NCBI GenBank assembly: GCA_030635835.1
Contig: DAOVYB010000013.1
Location: 1-17,910, forward strand
From: Gammaproteobacteria bacterium
GTDB taxonomy: Bacteria > Pseudomonadota > Gammaproteobacteria > UBA6429
Direction of reading: 5' to 3'
DNA length: 17,910 nt
Below the pieces are notes generated by a model. That model was not told the origin of the DNA. It ran no database searches and was given only the letters and a program-made list of their open reading frames with translations. Below, piece by piece: positions 7,176 to 14,152 of this stretch (the first letter of the stretch is position 1; every line of letters starts with the position of its first letter). A program made the position numbers and the translations under genes.

Positions 7176-7616
7176 ATGGAACAATATACTCATTATCTCA
7201 ATATACTAAATTCAACCGAATGGTTGATGCTCTCTGTTGTTGTTGTTTTAATGATCAGTTTATTTTCAATAAAGCGTCAAAGAAAACAGCAGGAACTTCA
7301 ATCACTATCAATGCAATCATTACAACGTGATTTACGTGCATTAGCTAATGCCGCAGTCGGTGTAGGAGGGCGTGTATTAGAGATAGAACGGAATCAACGT
7401 AAACATCCTGCTGTAGTAGTAGCCCCTCCACAAGAACAGCCGGTAGCAACAGCCGCTCCCGTAGAATTCTACAACCCATCAAGCCAACCATACGAACAGG
7501 CAATTCACATGGCAAAAACAGGCGCAAGTATTGATGATATTGTTAATGTTTGTGGATTAAGTAAATCAGAGGCAGAACTTATAAGTATGATGCATCGATT
7601 GGATAAAGCATCATAA
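7176..7616 (+). CDS. DUF2802 membrane-anchored protein
   Basis: This is the last gene of the chemotaxis cluster. I place the start at the ATG at 7176, which has AAGTGAG about eight bases upstream, rather than at the in-frame GTG at 7164 that lies within that element. The 146 residues have one N-terminal transmembrane helix (WLMLSVVVVLMISLFSI), then a basic coiled-coil-like segment (KRQRKQQELQSLSMQSLQRD), a Pro/Ala linker and a C-terminal helical domain (YEQAIHMAKTGASIDDIVNV ... LSKSEAELISMMHR) typical of DUF2802. That domain resembles a small helix-turn-helix fold. The family is syntenic with cheW in Pseudomonas-type clusters, but its role is not established as far as I know. A strong terminator follows 71 bases later. 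Confidence 0.85.
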   Translation: MEQYTHYLNILNSTEWLMLSVVVVLMISLFSIKRQRKQQELQSLSMQSLQRDLRALANAAVGVGGRVLEIERNQRKHPAVVVAPPQEQPVATAAPVEFYNPSSQPYEQAIHMAKTGASIDDIVNVCGLSKSEAELISMMHRLDKAS

Positions 7617-7687
7617 ATTTGTGTTCGATAATTAAGAAGGTTGTAAAATAGTATTTTAAATACGTTGTGATTTCTGCTCTAAAAACT

Positions 7688-7719
7688 AAAACCCCATAAC
7701 ATGATTGTTATGGGGTTTT
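7688..7719. terminator. Bidirectional intrinsic terminator between the che cluster and rne
   Basis: AAAACCCCATAAC and GTTATGGGGTTTT form a perfect 13-bp stem around a 6-base loop. T-rich sequence follows on the + side, and the A/T ends of the stem give a U tract on either strand. It lies between the converging DUF2802 gene and rne, seven bases beyond the rne stop. Confidence 0.93.
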
Positions 7720-7725
7720 GTTTAT

Positions 7726-10170
7726 TTAGTCGTTAGACTTTGTAAATACCTGTTGTAACTCGGCTTTACTTTCCTTAGCTGCTGGAGCCGGAGTCGGTTT
7801 ATCTTTTACGACTTCCTTTGGTACTTCTTTAACAACAGCTTGAGGTTTTACAGCTTCAACTTTTGTATCAACAGGCTTTACAGTCGGTTTAACTTCTGCT
7901 TTTACTGCTTTTGTATCAACAGGCTTTACACTCGGTTTAACTTCTGCTTTAACTGCTTTTGTTTCAATCTGTGTCATTGCTGGTTTGGGAGCTACAGTAT
8001 TTTCAATTTTTGGTTTTGGGGTTTCATGAAATACAGGTGCTTCTGTTTTAACTTCAGATGACTGCGGTTTTGTAGCCGGTGCCGGAGTTTTCTGAACTTG
8101 TTGTTGTACCGGTGCAGATGAAGCAGGCTTATTTTCTGCGGTTACATTTTGAGCTTGCGCAGGTGAAGCTGCTATATTTGCAGCTTGTGGATTAGCTGGC
8201 TGGTTTGTATTTGCATTATCGTTTTGATTGCGACCACCACGACGACGACCACCACGTTTGCCACGACGAGATTGAGGTTGATTACTCTCTTGCTGTTTAT
8301 CTTTATTCTCTTTATTTTCGCGAGCTTCAGTAGCTTTCTTTTGCTGTGGCTTTTGTTTGTTTTCAGTAGTTTTGCGTTGCTGAGTCTTTCCCTGACGGCG
8401 TTGTTGCTGACCACCCTGACGGTTCTGATTACGAATATTATTACGACGTCGTTGACCTTTATTAGTTGCTTTCTTTTTCTTCGGCTTACCAGTACCAAAT
8501 ATTAAACGCATTAAACGAACTAAAATATTAGGTTGAGCAGTTTTTGCTGTAGGCCGTGGTGTAGCAGGGCTAACAGACTTAACAACAGGTTCTTCTTTTG
8601 TTACTTTACGTGTTTCAGGAGTAACAATATTTTCTAAAGTAGCATCTAATGATTTTTCAATAAGGTTATAGCTACTTTGTGAAGCATCTTCAGATGTTTC
8701 ATCATCACGTATACGTTGAACAGTATAGTGAGGCGTTTCCATATCACGGTTTGGTATCAATAGAACCTTAATACTCTGGCGTTTTTCAATATCAAATAAA
8801 ATTTCACGTTTTTCATTCAACAAGAAAGCAGCAACATCGACCGGAACCTGAGCAACGATACGTGCTGTTTTCTCTTTCATTGATTCTTCTTCAACAATAC
8901 GAAGAATAGAAAGTGCGCTTGATTCAACACCACGAATGGTACCCTGACCACTACAACGTGGACATACCAGCTGACTAGATTCCCCCAGTGATGAACGTAA
9001 ACGCTGACGAGACATTTCAAGCAAACCAAAACGAGAAATACGACCTACCTGAACACGAGCACGATCAACTTTTAAAGCGTCTCGCATTCTATTTTCAACT
9101 TCACGTTGATTTTTAGCCGGTGTCATATCAATGAAATCAATAACCACTAAGCCACCTAAATCACGCAGTCTTAATTGACGAGCGACTTCATCAGCAGCTT
9201 CAAGATTAGTATTTAGTGCGGTTTCTTCAATATCACCACCCTTGGTTGCACGGGCAGAGTTAATATCAATGGAAATTAACGCTTCGGTATGATCGATAAC
9301 CAGTGCACCACCAGAAGGTAAACGTACCTCACGTTGGAAAGCAGATTCTATTTGGGTTTCGATTTGGTAGCGTGTGAACAATGGAACAGGATCATCATAA
9401 AGTTTTACCTTATGAAGATTATTAGGCATAACTTGTTCCATGAACTGACGAGCTTGTTCAAAAATTGCCGGTTCATCAATAATGACTTCATTAATATCAT
9501 TACGGAAGTAATCACGAATTGTTCGGGTAATTAAGCTGCTTTCCTGATAAATCAAAAATGGAGCAGGGCGATCTTTTGAAGCACTATCAATTGATTTCCA
9601 TAGATTTAATAAATAATCTAAATCCCACTGTAATTCTTCAACACTTTTGCCAATCCCCGCTGTGCGGATAATTAAACCCATATCGGAAGGAATATCCAGA
9701 TCAGATAAAGCATCACGCGCTTCACTACGTGCATCACCTTCAATGCGACGAGACACACCACCTGCACGTGGGTTGTTTGGCATTAAAACAGAGTAGCGGC
9801 CAGCAAGACTAATAAAAGTTGTTAGTGCAGCACCTTTATTGCCACGTTCTTCTTTCGCAACCTGAATGACAATTTCCTGACCTTCGCGAACAACATCTTT
9901 AATGTTTACACGGCCAGAAACTTCAACGCCTTCTTTAAAGTATACTCGTGAAATTTCTTTTAAGGGTAAGAATCCATGACGTTCAGAACCATAGTCGACA
10001 AAAGCAGCTTCAAGGCTGGCTTCAACCCGAGTGATTTTACCTTTATAGATATTGGACTTCTTGGTTTCGCGAATCGCGGTTTCGATGTCCAGGTCATATA
10101 AGCGTTGGCCATCAACCAACGCAACACGCAACTCTTCAGACTGAGTTGCATTAAATAGCATTCTCTTCAT
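7726..10170 (-). CDS. rne: Ribonuclease E
   Basis: RNase E is the essential endonuclease that starts mRNA decay, matures rRNA and tRNA, and scaffolds the degradosome at the inner membrane. The 814 residues show an S1 domain (about 36-119), a 5'-sensor/RNase H-like region, catalytic aspartates D302 (SIDINSA) and D345 (VVIDFID), and the Zn-link CPRC (C403, C406). All sit one residue off the E. coli numbering. Residues 547-560 ([14 protein letters not shown]) look like the amphipathic membrane-binding helix. An Arg/Gln/Asn-rich RNA-binding stretch (about 574-650) follows, then a Pro/Ala/Lys/Val-rich tail with a 16-residue tandem repeat (737-768). The tail is shorter than in E. coli (1061 residues), and I recognise no enolase or PNPase docking site. 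AAAGG upstream supports the start. The long structured leader suggests autoregulation. Confidence 0.98.
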   Translation of the reverse strand: MKRMLFNATQSEELRVALVDGQRLYDLDIETAIRETKKSNIYKGKITRVEASLEAAFVDYGSERHGFLPLKEISRVYFKEGVEVSGRVNIKDVVREGQEIVIQVAKEERGNKGAALTTFISLAGRYSVLMPNNPRAGGVSRRIEGDARSEARDALSDLDIPSDMGLIIRTAGIGKSVEELQWDLDYLLNLWKSIDSASKDRPAPFLIYQESSLITRTIRDYFRNDINEVIIDEPAIFEQARQFMEQVMPNNLHKVKLYDDPVPLFTRYQIETQIESAFQREVRLPSGGALVIDHTEALISIDINSARATKGGDIEETALNTNLEAADEVARQLRLRDLGGLVVIDFIDMTPAKNQREVENRMRDALKVDRARVQVGRISRFGLLEMSRQRLRSSLGESSQLVCPRCSGQGTIRGVESSALSILRIVEEESMKEKTARIVAQVPVDVAAFLLNEKREILFDIEKRQSIKVLLIPNRDMETPHYTVQRIRDDETSEDASQSSYNLIEKSLDATLENIVTPETRKVTKEEPVVKSVSPATPRPTAKTAQPNILVRLMRLIFGTGKPKKKKATNKGQRRRNNIRNQNRQGGQQQRRQGKTQQRKTTENKQKPQQKKATEARENKENKDKQQESNQPQSRRGKRGGRRRGGRNQNDNANTNQPANPQAANIAASPAQAQNVTAENKPASSAPVQQQVQKTPAPATKPQSSEVKTEAPVFHETPKPKIENTVAPKPAMTQIETKAVKAEVKPSVKPVDTKAVKAEVKPTVKPVDTKVEAVKPQAVVKEVPKEVVKDKPTPAPAAKESKAELQQVFTKSND
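7861..7956 (-). repeat. 48-bp tandem duplication in the rne tail
   Basis: Two adjacent 48-bp units (7861-7908 and 7909-7956) differ at only a few bases and encode [16 protein letters not shown] followed by [16 protein letters not shown] in the disordered tail of RNase E. A partial, more diverged [14 protein letters not shown] continuation follows. The near identity of the DNA points to recent slippage or unequal crossing-over. Confidence 0.85.
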
Positions 10171-10386
10171 TTTTAAACCTTTATCTGGCGCTCAACCACC
10201 GGGTTGATTCGGCATAGCCGATCAGTTGGACTGTATGTGAATCAAAACCCGCTGGTTAAAAACTTCAGCACCTGAAAATTCTCCCAAGGGAGTCGCCAGG
10301 TTTTGATTTACTTTCAGTCTCCACCGGCCTGTTTCGATTCTGGCCGTGGGAGCGCTGTTAATTTTTTATTTATCTCCGCTAAACAT
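10171..10386 (-). promoter_or_regulatory. Structured 5' leader of rne mRNA (probable autoregulatory element)
   Basis: About 215 bases lie between the predicted start of transcription and the rne ATG. Visible pairings are TCAACC/GGTTGA (10192-10207) and CGGC-ATA-GCCG (10210-10220). A long arm ATCAAAACC (10241-10249) pairs with GGTTTTGAT (10299-10307) and encloses two small hairpins (10251-10269, 10281-10292). CCAC-c-GGCC (10321-10329) pairs with GGCCGTGG (10342-10349). In enterobacteria and Pseudomonas the rne leader folds into hairpins through which RNase E limits its own mRNA. A similar role here is inferred from position and structure, not from sequence match. Confidence 0.6.
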
Positions 10387-10392
10387 GTTTTT

Positions 10393-10420
10393 ATTCTAGC
10401 GAAGCTCTTGTTTCTATCAA
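10393..10420 (-). promoter_or_regulatory. Sigma-70 promoter of rne
   Basis: On the minus strand TTGATA (10415-10420, 5 of 6 consensus) and TAGAAT (10393-10398, 5 of 6) are separated by 16 bases. The predicted start is near 10386. The -35 box overlaps the end of a 10-bp inverted repeat at 10419-10440. Confidence 0.65.
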
Positions 10421-10440
10421 CATGCGAAAATTCGCATGTT
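10419..10440. repeat. Perfect 10-bp inverted repeat at the rne -35 region
   Basis: AACATGCGAA and TTCGCATGTT are exact inverted copies with two A's between them, overlapping the rne -35 box by two bases. A 10-base palindrome AAACATGTTT at 10381-10390, near the start of transcription, shares the AACATG half. The tight spacing fits a dimeric protein site (operator or activator box) better than an RNA hairpin. The factor is unknown. Confidence 0.55.
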
Positions 10441-10606
10441 TCTAAACTCTGTATCCAGTGTTTCTAATCTGCTGTTTCTCGCTCTTTAAACAACAAGCTA
10501 AGTGAGGCGCAGACCGGAAAAATTTTGTGTGTAATTCCAAACACTTGTAGGCAATATACCAGTGTTAGCTTGAAGCATCAATGCTTGTTTCAACTAGACA
10601 CAATGC

Positions 10607-10615
10607 TGTTACAAT
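10607..10615 (+). promoter_or_regulatory. Extended -10 promoter of rluC
   Basis: TGTTACAAT is an extended -10 box (TGnTACAAT) whose last base is seven bases before the A of the rluC ATG. The start of transcription should therefore fall on or next to the start codon. The -35 region is weak (TTTCAA at 16 bp spacing), as is usual for extended -10 promoters. Confidence 0.5.
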
Positions 10616-10621
10616 GCGCAA

Positions 10622-11608
10622 ATGTCATCAGAACAACAAACTCAACCACTCACTCAGGTTGCAAAAGTCGAATTTGTCGAGATAAGCGTCGATCATGCAG
10701 GTCAACGTATCGATAATTACTTATTATGCAAACTTAAGGGAGTACCGAAGAGCCTCGTTTACCGTATTTTGCGCAAAGGTGAGGTCAGGGTAAATAAAGG
10801 CAGAATTAAACCTGAATATCGTCTTAAAGAAGGGGATACTGTCCGTATTCCACCTGTCCGTCAGCCAGACAAAAAAGCACCAGGTAAAGCCTCCGATAAA
10901 GTTCTAAAGTTGATTGAATCGCGTATTTTATATGAAGATAAGCGAATTTTAGTGCTAAACAAGCCTTCTGGATTAGCGGTTCATGGAGGAAGTGGCCTCA
11001 GTTATGGCCTTATCGAGGCACTTCGTGAACTTCGCCCAAATGATAAACAACTTGAACTGGTTCATCGTTTGGATCGAGATACCTCAGGCTGCCTGATAAT
11101 CGCCAAAAAACGCAGCGCCCTAAGACGGTTGCATGAACAATTGCGTGAAGGCAGCATGGATAAACAATATTTAACCTTGCTAAAAGGTCAATGGAAAGGG
11201 CGAAGTCAGTGGGTAAATGCCCCTTTATTAAAAAATGTGGTTCGCTCAGGTGAACGACTGGTTTTTGTAGACCCTAAAGGCAAAGAGGCTCGAACTCAGT
11301 TTATTCCCCATTCTGTAGGAGGAGAAGCGAGTTTAATGAGAGTAAAGCTTGATACTGGTCGTACTCATCAAATCCGTGTGCATGCACAGCACCTTGGATA
11401 CCCTATTGCTGGTGATGATAAATACGGTGATGACGAATTTAACCGTTTTTTAAAAACAAAAGGTTTAAAACGTTTGTTTCTGCATGCGTTTTCTCTTAAA
11501 TTCCACTTGCCCGATCCTGACACAGGTGAAGACATAGCAATAAATATAGAAGCGCCTCTTGATGAAGCGCTAATTAATGTTTTACATAAGTTGAAAATAT
11601 CATTATGA
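10622..11608 (+). CDS. rluC: 23S rRNA pseudouridine synthase RluC
   Basis: RluC isomerises three uridines of 23S rRNA (955, 2504 and 2580 in E. coli) to pseudouridine. The 328 residues hold an N-terminal S4 RNA-binding domain (about 28-78, QRIDNYLLCKLKGVPKSLVY) and an RluA-family catalytic domain with HRLDRDTSGC and catalytic D151. GRTHQIRVHAQHLGYPIAGD and the typical LFLHAFSLKFHLPDP end segment follow. The position divergent from rne is the conserved one and favours RluC over RluA or RluD. No ribosome-binding site precedes the ATG, and the promoter -10 box is seven bases away, so a leaderless mRNA is likely. Its stop overlaps the ATG of the next gene (ATGA). Confidence 0.96.
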   Translation: MSSEQQTQPLTQVAKVEFVEISVDHAGQRIDNYLLCKLKGVPKSLVYRILRKGEVRVNKGRIKPEYRLKEGDTVRIPPVRQPDKKAPGKASDKVLKLIESRILYEDKRILVLNKPSGLAVHGGSGLSYGLIEALRELRPNDKQLELVHRLDRDTSGCLIIAKKRSALRRLHEQLREGSMDKQYLTLLKGQWKGRSQWVNAPLLKNVVRSGERLVFVDPKGKEARTQFIPHSVGGEASLMRVKLDTGRTHQIRVHAQHLGYPIAGDDKYGDDEFNRFLKTKGLKRLFLHAFSLKFHLPDPDTGEDIAINIEAPLDEALINVLHKLKISL

Positions 11609-12231
11609 ATCATCAGTCTAAACTCATTGTTTTTGATTGGGATGGAACCTTAATGGATTCTGCCGCTCATATTGTTGCATGTTTACAAACGGCACTGACA
11701 GATCTTGAATTACCACAAAAAAGTGATGATGAAATAAAAAACATCATAGGACTCGGTTTACGTGAAGCGCTGAGTGTTTTATGTCCGGAAGCAAATGACT
11801 CTGAATTAAATTCATTGACCTCTCGTTACCGTGAACACTTTTTTAATCAGGAAAAAGAACCCTGTGAATTGTTTTCAGGTGCGCGTGAATTAATAGAAGC
11901 ATTGCATTCGCAAGATTATTATCTGGCGGTAGCGACAGGAAAAGGACGTCATGGTTTAGATAAAGTGCTTAATGAAACAGGGTTAGGGGATTATTTTCCA
12001 ATCACTCGCTGTGCAGATGAATCTCATTCAAAACCACATCCACAAATGCTGCTGGATATTATTGATTGGTACGGAGTTGAAGCAAATGAAACGATTATGA
12101 TTGGCGACACCGATTATGATTTGCAAATGGCCAATAACGCAGCGGCGCACGCAGTTGGGGTAACCTATGGTGTACACGATAAACAGCGCTTGCTTGATTG
12201 TAAACCGTTAGCCTGTGTTAATAATATTTAA
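11605..12231 (+). CDS. HAD-superfamily phosphatase (phosphoglycolate phosphatase-like)
   Basis: This 208-residue HAD hydrolase of subfamily IA shows all four motifs: FDWDGTLMDS with nucleophile D11 and acid/base D13, the Thr in AVATGKGR, a Lys in SKPHPQM, and the metal site IGDTDYDLQMANNA. A small helical cap lies between motifs 1 and 2. It is most like the Gph/YjjG group of phosphoglycolate or nucleotide phosphatases, but the substrate cannot be read from sequence. It is coupled to rluC by a four-base overlap, a link also seen in Pseudomonas, where its relation to RluC is not explained. sppA follows after 74 bases. Confidence 0.92.
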   Translation: MNHQSKLIVFDWDGTLMDSAAHIVACLQTALTDLELPQKSDDEIKNIIGLGLREALSVLCPEANDSELNSLTSRYREHFFNQEKEPCELFSGARELIEALHSQDYYLAVATGKGRHGLDKVLNETGLGDYFPITRCADESHSKPHPQMLLDIIDWYGVEANETIMIGDTDYDLQMANNAAAHAVGVTYGVHDKQRLLDCKPLACVNNI

Positions 12232-12305
12232 TACTTACAGCACTGGCTATTAAGTTAAACTCACTATATTCTTTCTAAAGTTACAGCATAAAGGAAAAAC
12301 TCATC

Positions 12306-13250
12306 ATGACGGATGAAAATAAAAACAAAGAAGAATGGCAAGCAGATGTTATTAGTAAACTTGCATTTGCAGCAGTTGATGAACAGCGCCGCTCTCGTAG
12401 ATGGGGGATTTTCTTTAAAGCTCTTTTCTTTGTTTATTTACTTATCCTGATGATCATGGCTTTTTCATCATCTGATGGTACTACTAATTTAGGTAAGGCA
12501 AGTGAACACACTGCTTTGGTTGATGTACAAGGAGTTATTGCAGATGGAGCAGAAGCCAGCGCAGATAATATAATTCAGGGCTTACGTGCTGCATTCAAAG
12601 AACCAAAATCTAAAGCAATTATTTTGCGGATTAACAGTCCGGGTGGCAGTCCTGTTCAGGCAGGTTATGTTTATGATGAAATTAAACGTCTTCGCACAAA
12701 ACATAAAAATAAAAAAGTTTATGCGGTCATCTCTGATATGTGTGCATCAGGTGGTTATTACATTGCTGCCGCTGCAGATGAAATCTATGCGGACAAAGCA
12801 AGTGTCGTTGGTTCAATAGGTGTATTAATGAATGGCTTTGGTTTTACTAAAGCGATGGAAAAATTAGGCATAGAACGTCGTTTATATACTGCAGGGACAA
12901 GTAAAGGTTTTCTTGACCCATTTTCTGATGTTAAAAAATCAGACAAAGAACATATACAAGCATTACTAGGTACAATACATAAACAATTTATCAACACGGT
13001 AAAAGAAGGGCGCGGCAATCGTCTGGTTGATGATGAAAAATTATTTACGGGACTTGTCTGGACAGGTGAAGAAAGTGTAGCACTTGGATTAACTGATGGC
13101 TTAGGTAGCAGTAGTTTTGTTGCACGGGAAATAGTTGAAGCAGAAAAAATCATTGATTATACGCCACGTCCTAATTATTTAGATCGTTTTGCTGATCGAC
13201 TGGGTGTTGCTATGGCAAGTATATTTGAGCGTAATTTTAATATTCAATAA
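12306..13250 (+). CDS. sppA: Signal peptide peptidase SppA (family S49)
   Basis: SppA is an inner-membrane serine protease that degrades cleaved signal peptides. The 314 residues are the short, single-domain form (E. coli SppA is a double-domain protein). A cytoplasmic start is followed by one transmembrane helix (about 33-53, WGIFFKALFFVYLLILMIMA) and the S49 domain with INSPGGSP. The catalytic serine is S148 (CASGGYY) and the probable catalytic lysine K200 (AGTSKGFLDPF), giving a Ser/Lys dyad. The ATG has AAAGGA nine bases upstream. TATATT at 12265-12270 with a weak CTGGCT box 16 bases before it could give the gene its own promoter (low confidence); otherwise it is read from rluC. Confidence 0.95.
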   Translation: MTDENKNKEEWQADVISKLAFAAVDEQRRSRRWGIFFKALFFVYLLILMIMAFSSSDGTTNLGKASEHTALVDVQGVIADGAEASADNIIQGLRAAFKEPKSKAIILRINSPGGSPVQAGYVYDEIKRLRTKHKNKKVYAVISDMCASGGYYIAAAADEIYADKASVVGSIGVLMNGFGFTKAMEKLGIERRLYTAGTSKGFLDPFSDVKKSDKEHIQALLGTIHKQFINTVKEGRGNRLVDDEKLFTGLVWTGEESVALGLTDGLGSSSFVAREIVEAEKIIDYTPRPNYLDRFADRLGVAMASIFERNFNIQ

Positions 13251-13254
13251 ACAA

Positions 13255-13278
13255 AAAGGGAGCATGTGTGCTCCCTTT
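13255..13278. terminator. Bidirectional terminator between sppA and maf
   Basis: AAAGGGAGCA and TGCTCCCTTT form a perfect 10-bp stem with a TGTG loop, four bases after the sppA stop, followed by ATTTTT. Read from the minus strand the stem is followed by TT-G-TTT, so it can also end transcripts arriving from maf. Confidence 0.92.
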
Positions 13279-13357
13279 ATTTTTGGTAGTTATATCTTTT
13301 AATTAAAACAAATCTATCTCACCACTTTCAGTGAATTATACTTTTTAAAATATAGAG

Positions 13358-13933
13358 TTATAAAATTAAAAAATTTTCATTTTCTAACATCTTAACCAAG
13401 CAAATTAAAGGCAAGCCCATCAAGGTATTGGGATCATCGCCCTGAAGTTTTTCAAATAAAACTATCCCTAATGCTTCTGATTTGAAACTGCCTGCACAAT
13501 TATATGGTTCTTCTTTTTTTAGATAACTCTCAATTTGCTGATCAGAAAGGTTGCGGAAGACCACATCAAAAGGGACAACTTCAGATTGGTATTGATGAGT
13601 AGCAGAATTGTACAGGCAAAGCCCGGTATAAAAAGTAACCGTTTTACCTGAAGCATTTTGTAACTGTTTTATCGCATTTTCATGCGTATGTGGTTTACCA
13701 ATAATTTCATTGTTTATAACGGAAACCTGGTCAGAACCGATAACTAAAGCATTTTCATTATTATCAGCAACGGCTTTGGCTTTAGCAATGGATAAACGCT
13801 CAACAAGTTGTTTAGGTGTTTCATTTTCTAATGCGGTTTCATCTGTTTTAGGTGAAACAGTATCAAACTCAATATCGAGTTTATCTAAGATAGCTTTACG
13901 AAAAGGAGATGTTGAAGCGAGAATGAGTTTCAT
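13358..13933 (-). CDS. yceF: Maf-family nucleotide pyrophosphatase (YceF type)
   Basis: Maf proteins hydrolyse modified or non-canonical nucleoside triphosphates to monophosphates; the YceF branch prefers 7-methyl-GTP. The 191 residues begin with the family signature LASTSPFRKAILDKL and show the catalytic GSDQV (D68) and GKP, then KTVTFYTGLC and YNCAGSFKSEALG. The STSPFR form and the genomic place near rluC and yceD favour YceF over the dTTP/UTP type YhdE. No ribosome-binding site is evident. AT-rich DNA upstream (TTAATAT ten bases before the ATG) could be a promoter. It is downstream of pycB on the same strand, but a palindromic repeat lies between them. Confidence 0.93.
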   Translation of the reverse strand: MKLILASTSPFRKAILDKLDIEFDTVSPKTDETALENETPKQLVERLSIAKAKAVADNNENALVIGSDQVSVINNEIIGKPHTHENAIKQLQNASGKTVTFYTGLCLYNSATHQYQSEVVPFDVVFRNLSDQQIESYLKKEEPYNCAGSFKSEALGIVLFEKLQGDDPNTLMGLPLICLVKMLENENFLIL

Positions 13934-13976
13934 GATTTGACTAATATTAAATTTAAAAAAAGAATACTACCACAGA

Positions 13977-14038
13977 GGACACGGAGGTTCACAGAGGAAA
14001 AAATAGTACTAAAGAAAACTCTGTGTACCTCCGCGTCC
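13977..14038. repeat. Dispersed-type palindromic intergenic repeat
   Basis: Two 20-base arms (13977-13996 and 14019-14038) pair with only two mismatches around a 22-base A-rich centre. They carry the CACAGAGGACACGGAGG / CCTCCGCGTCC type of sequence common in multicopy intergenic repeats of many bacteria. A second 6-bp hairpin (GTTCAG 14063-14068, CTGAAC 14075-14080) follows in a GC-richer block up to about 14098. The 97-codon open frame through this DNA (13937-14230, + strand) is not a credible gene. The surrounding bases (13934-13965 and 14100-14152) are AT-rich and show nothing else. The hairpin may end pycB transcripts. Confidence 0.75.
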
Positions 14039-14152
14039 TTGCGACCAGAACAAGCAAAGCGAGTTCAGGAAGTACTGAACGAAACGCGTAGCGGTTCTAT
14101 AGTGTGGTTCAATTCTTTTGACTTTTATATATCGGCATGTTGTTGGTTTATA

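Noticed and set aside
8185..8505. 106-codon + strand open frame opposite rne, rich in Thr, Leu and Phe
   Set aside because: It is the antisense shadow of the Arg/Gln/Asn-rich RNase E tail; its composition follows from that bias.
10570..10594. Imperfect inverted repeat TTGAAGCAT / ATGCTTGTTTCAA upstream of rluC as an operator
   Set aside because: The outer arms need a two-base bulge; the 6-bp core AAGCAT-CA-ATGCTT is short enough to occur by chance.
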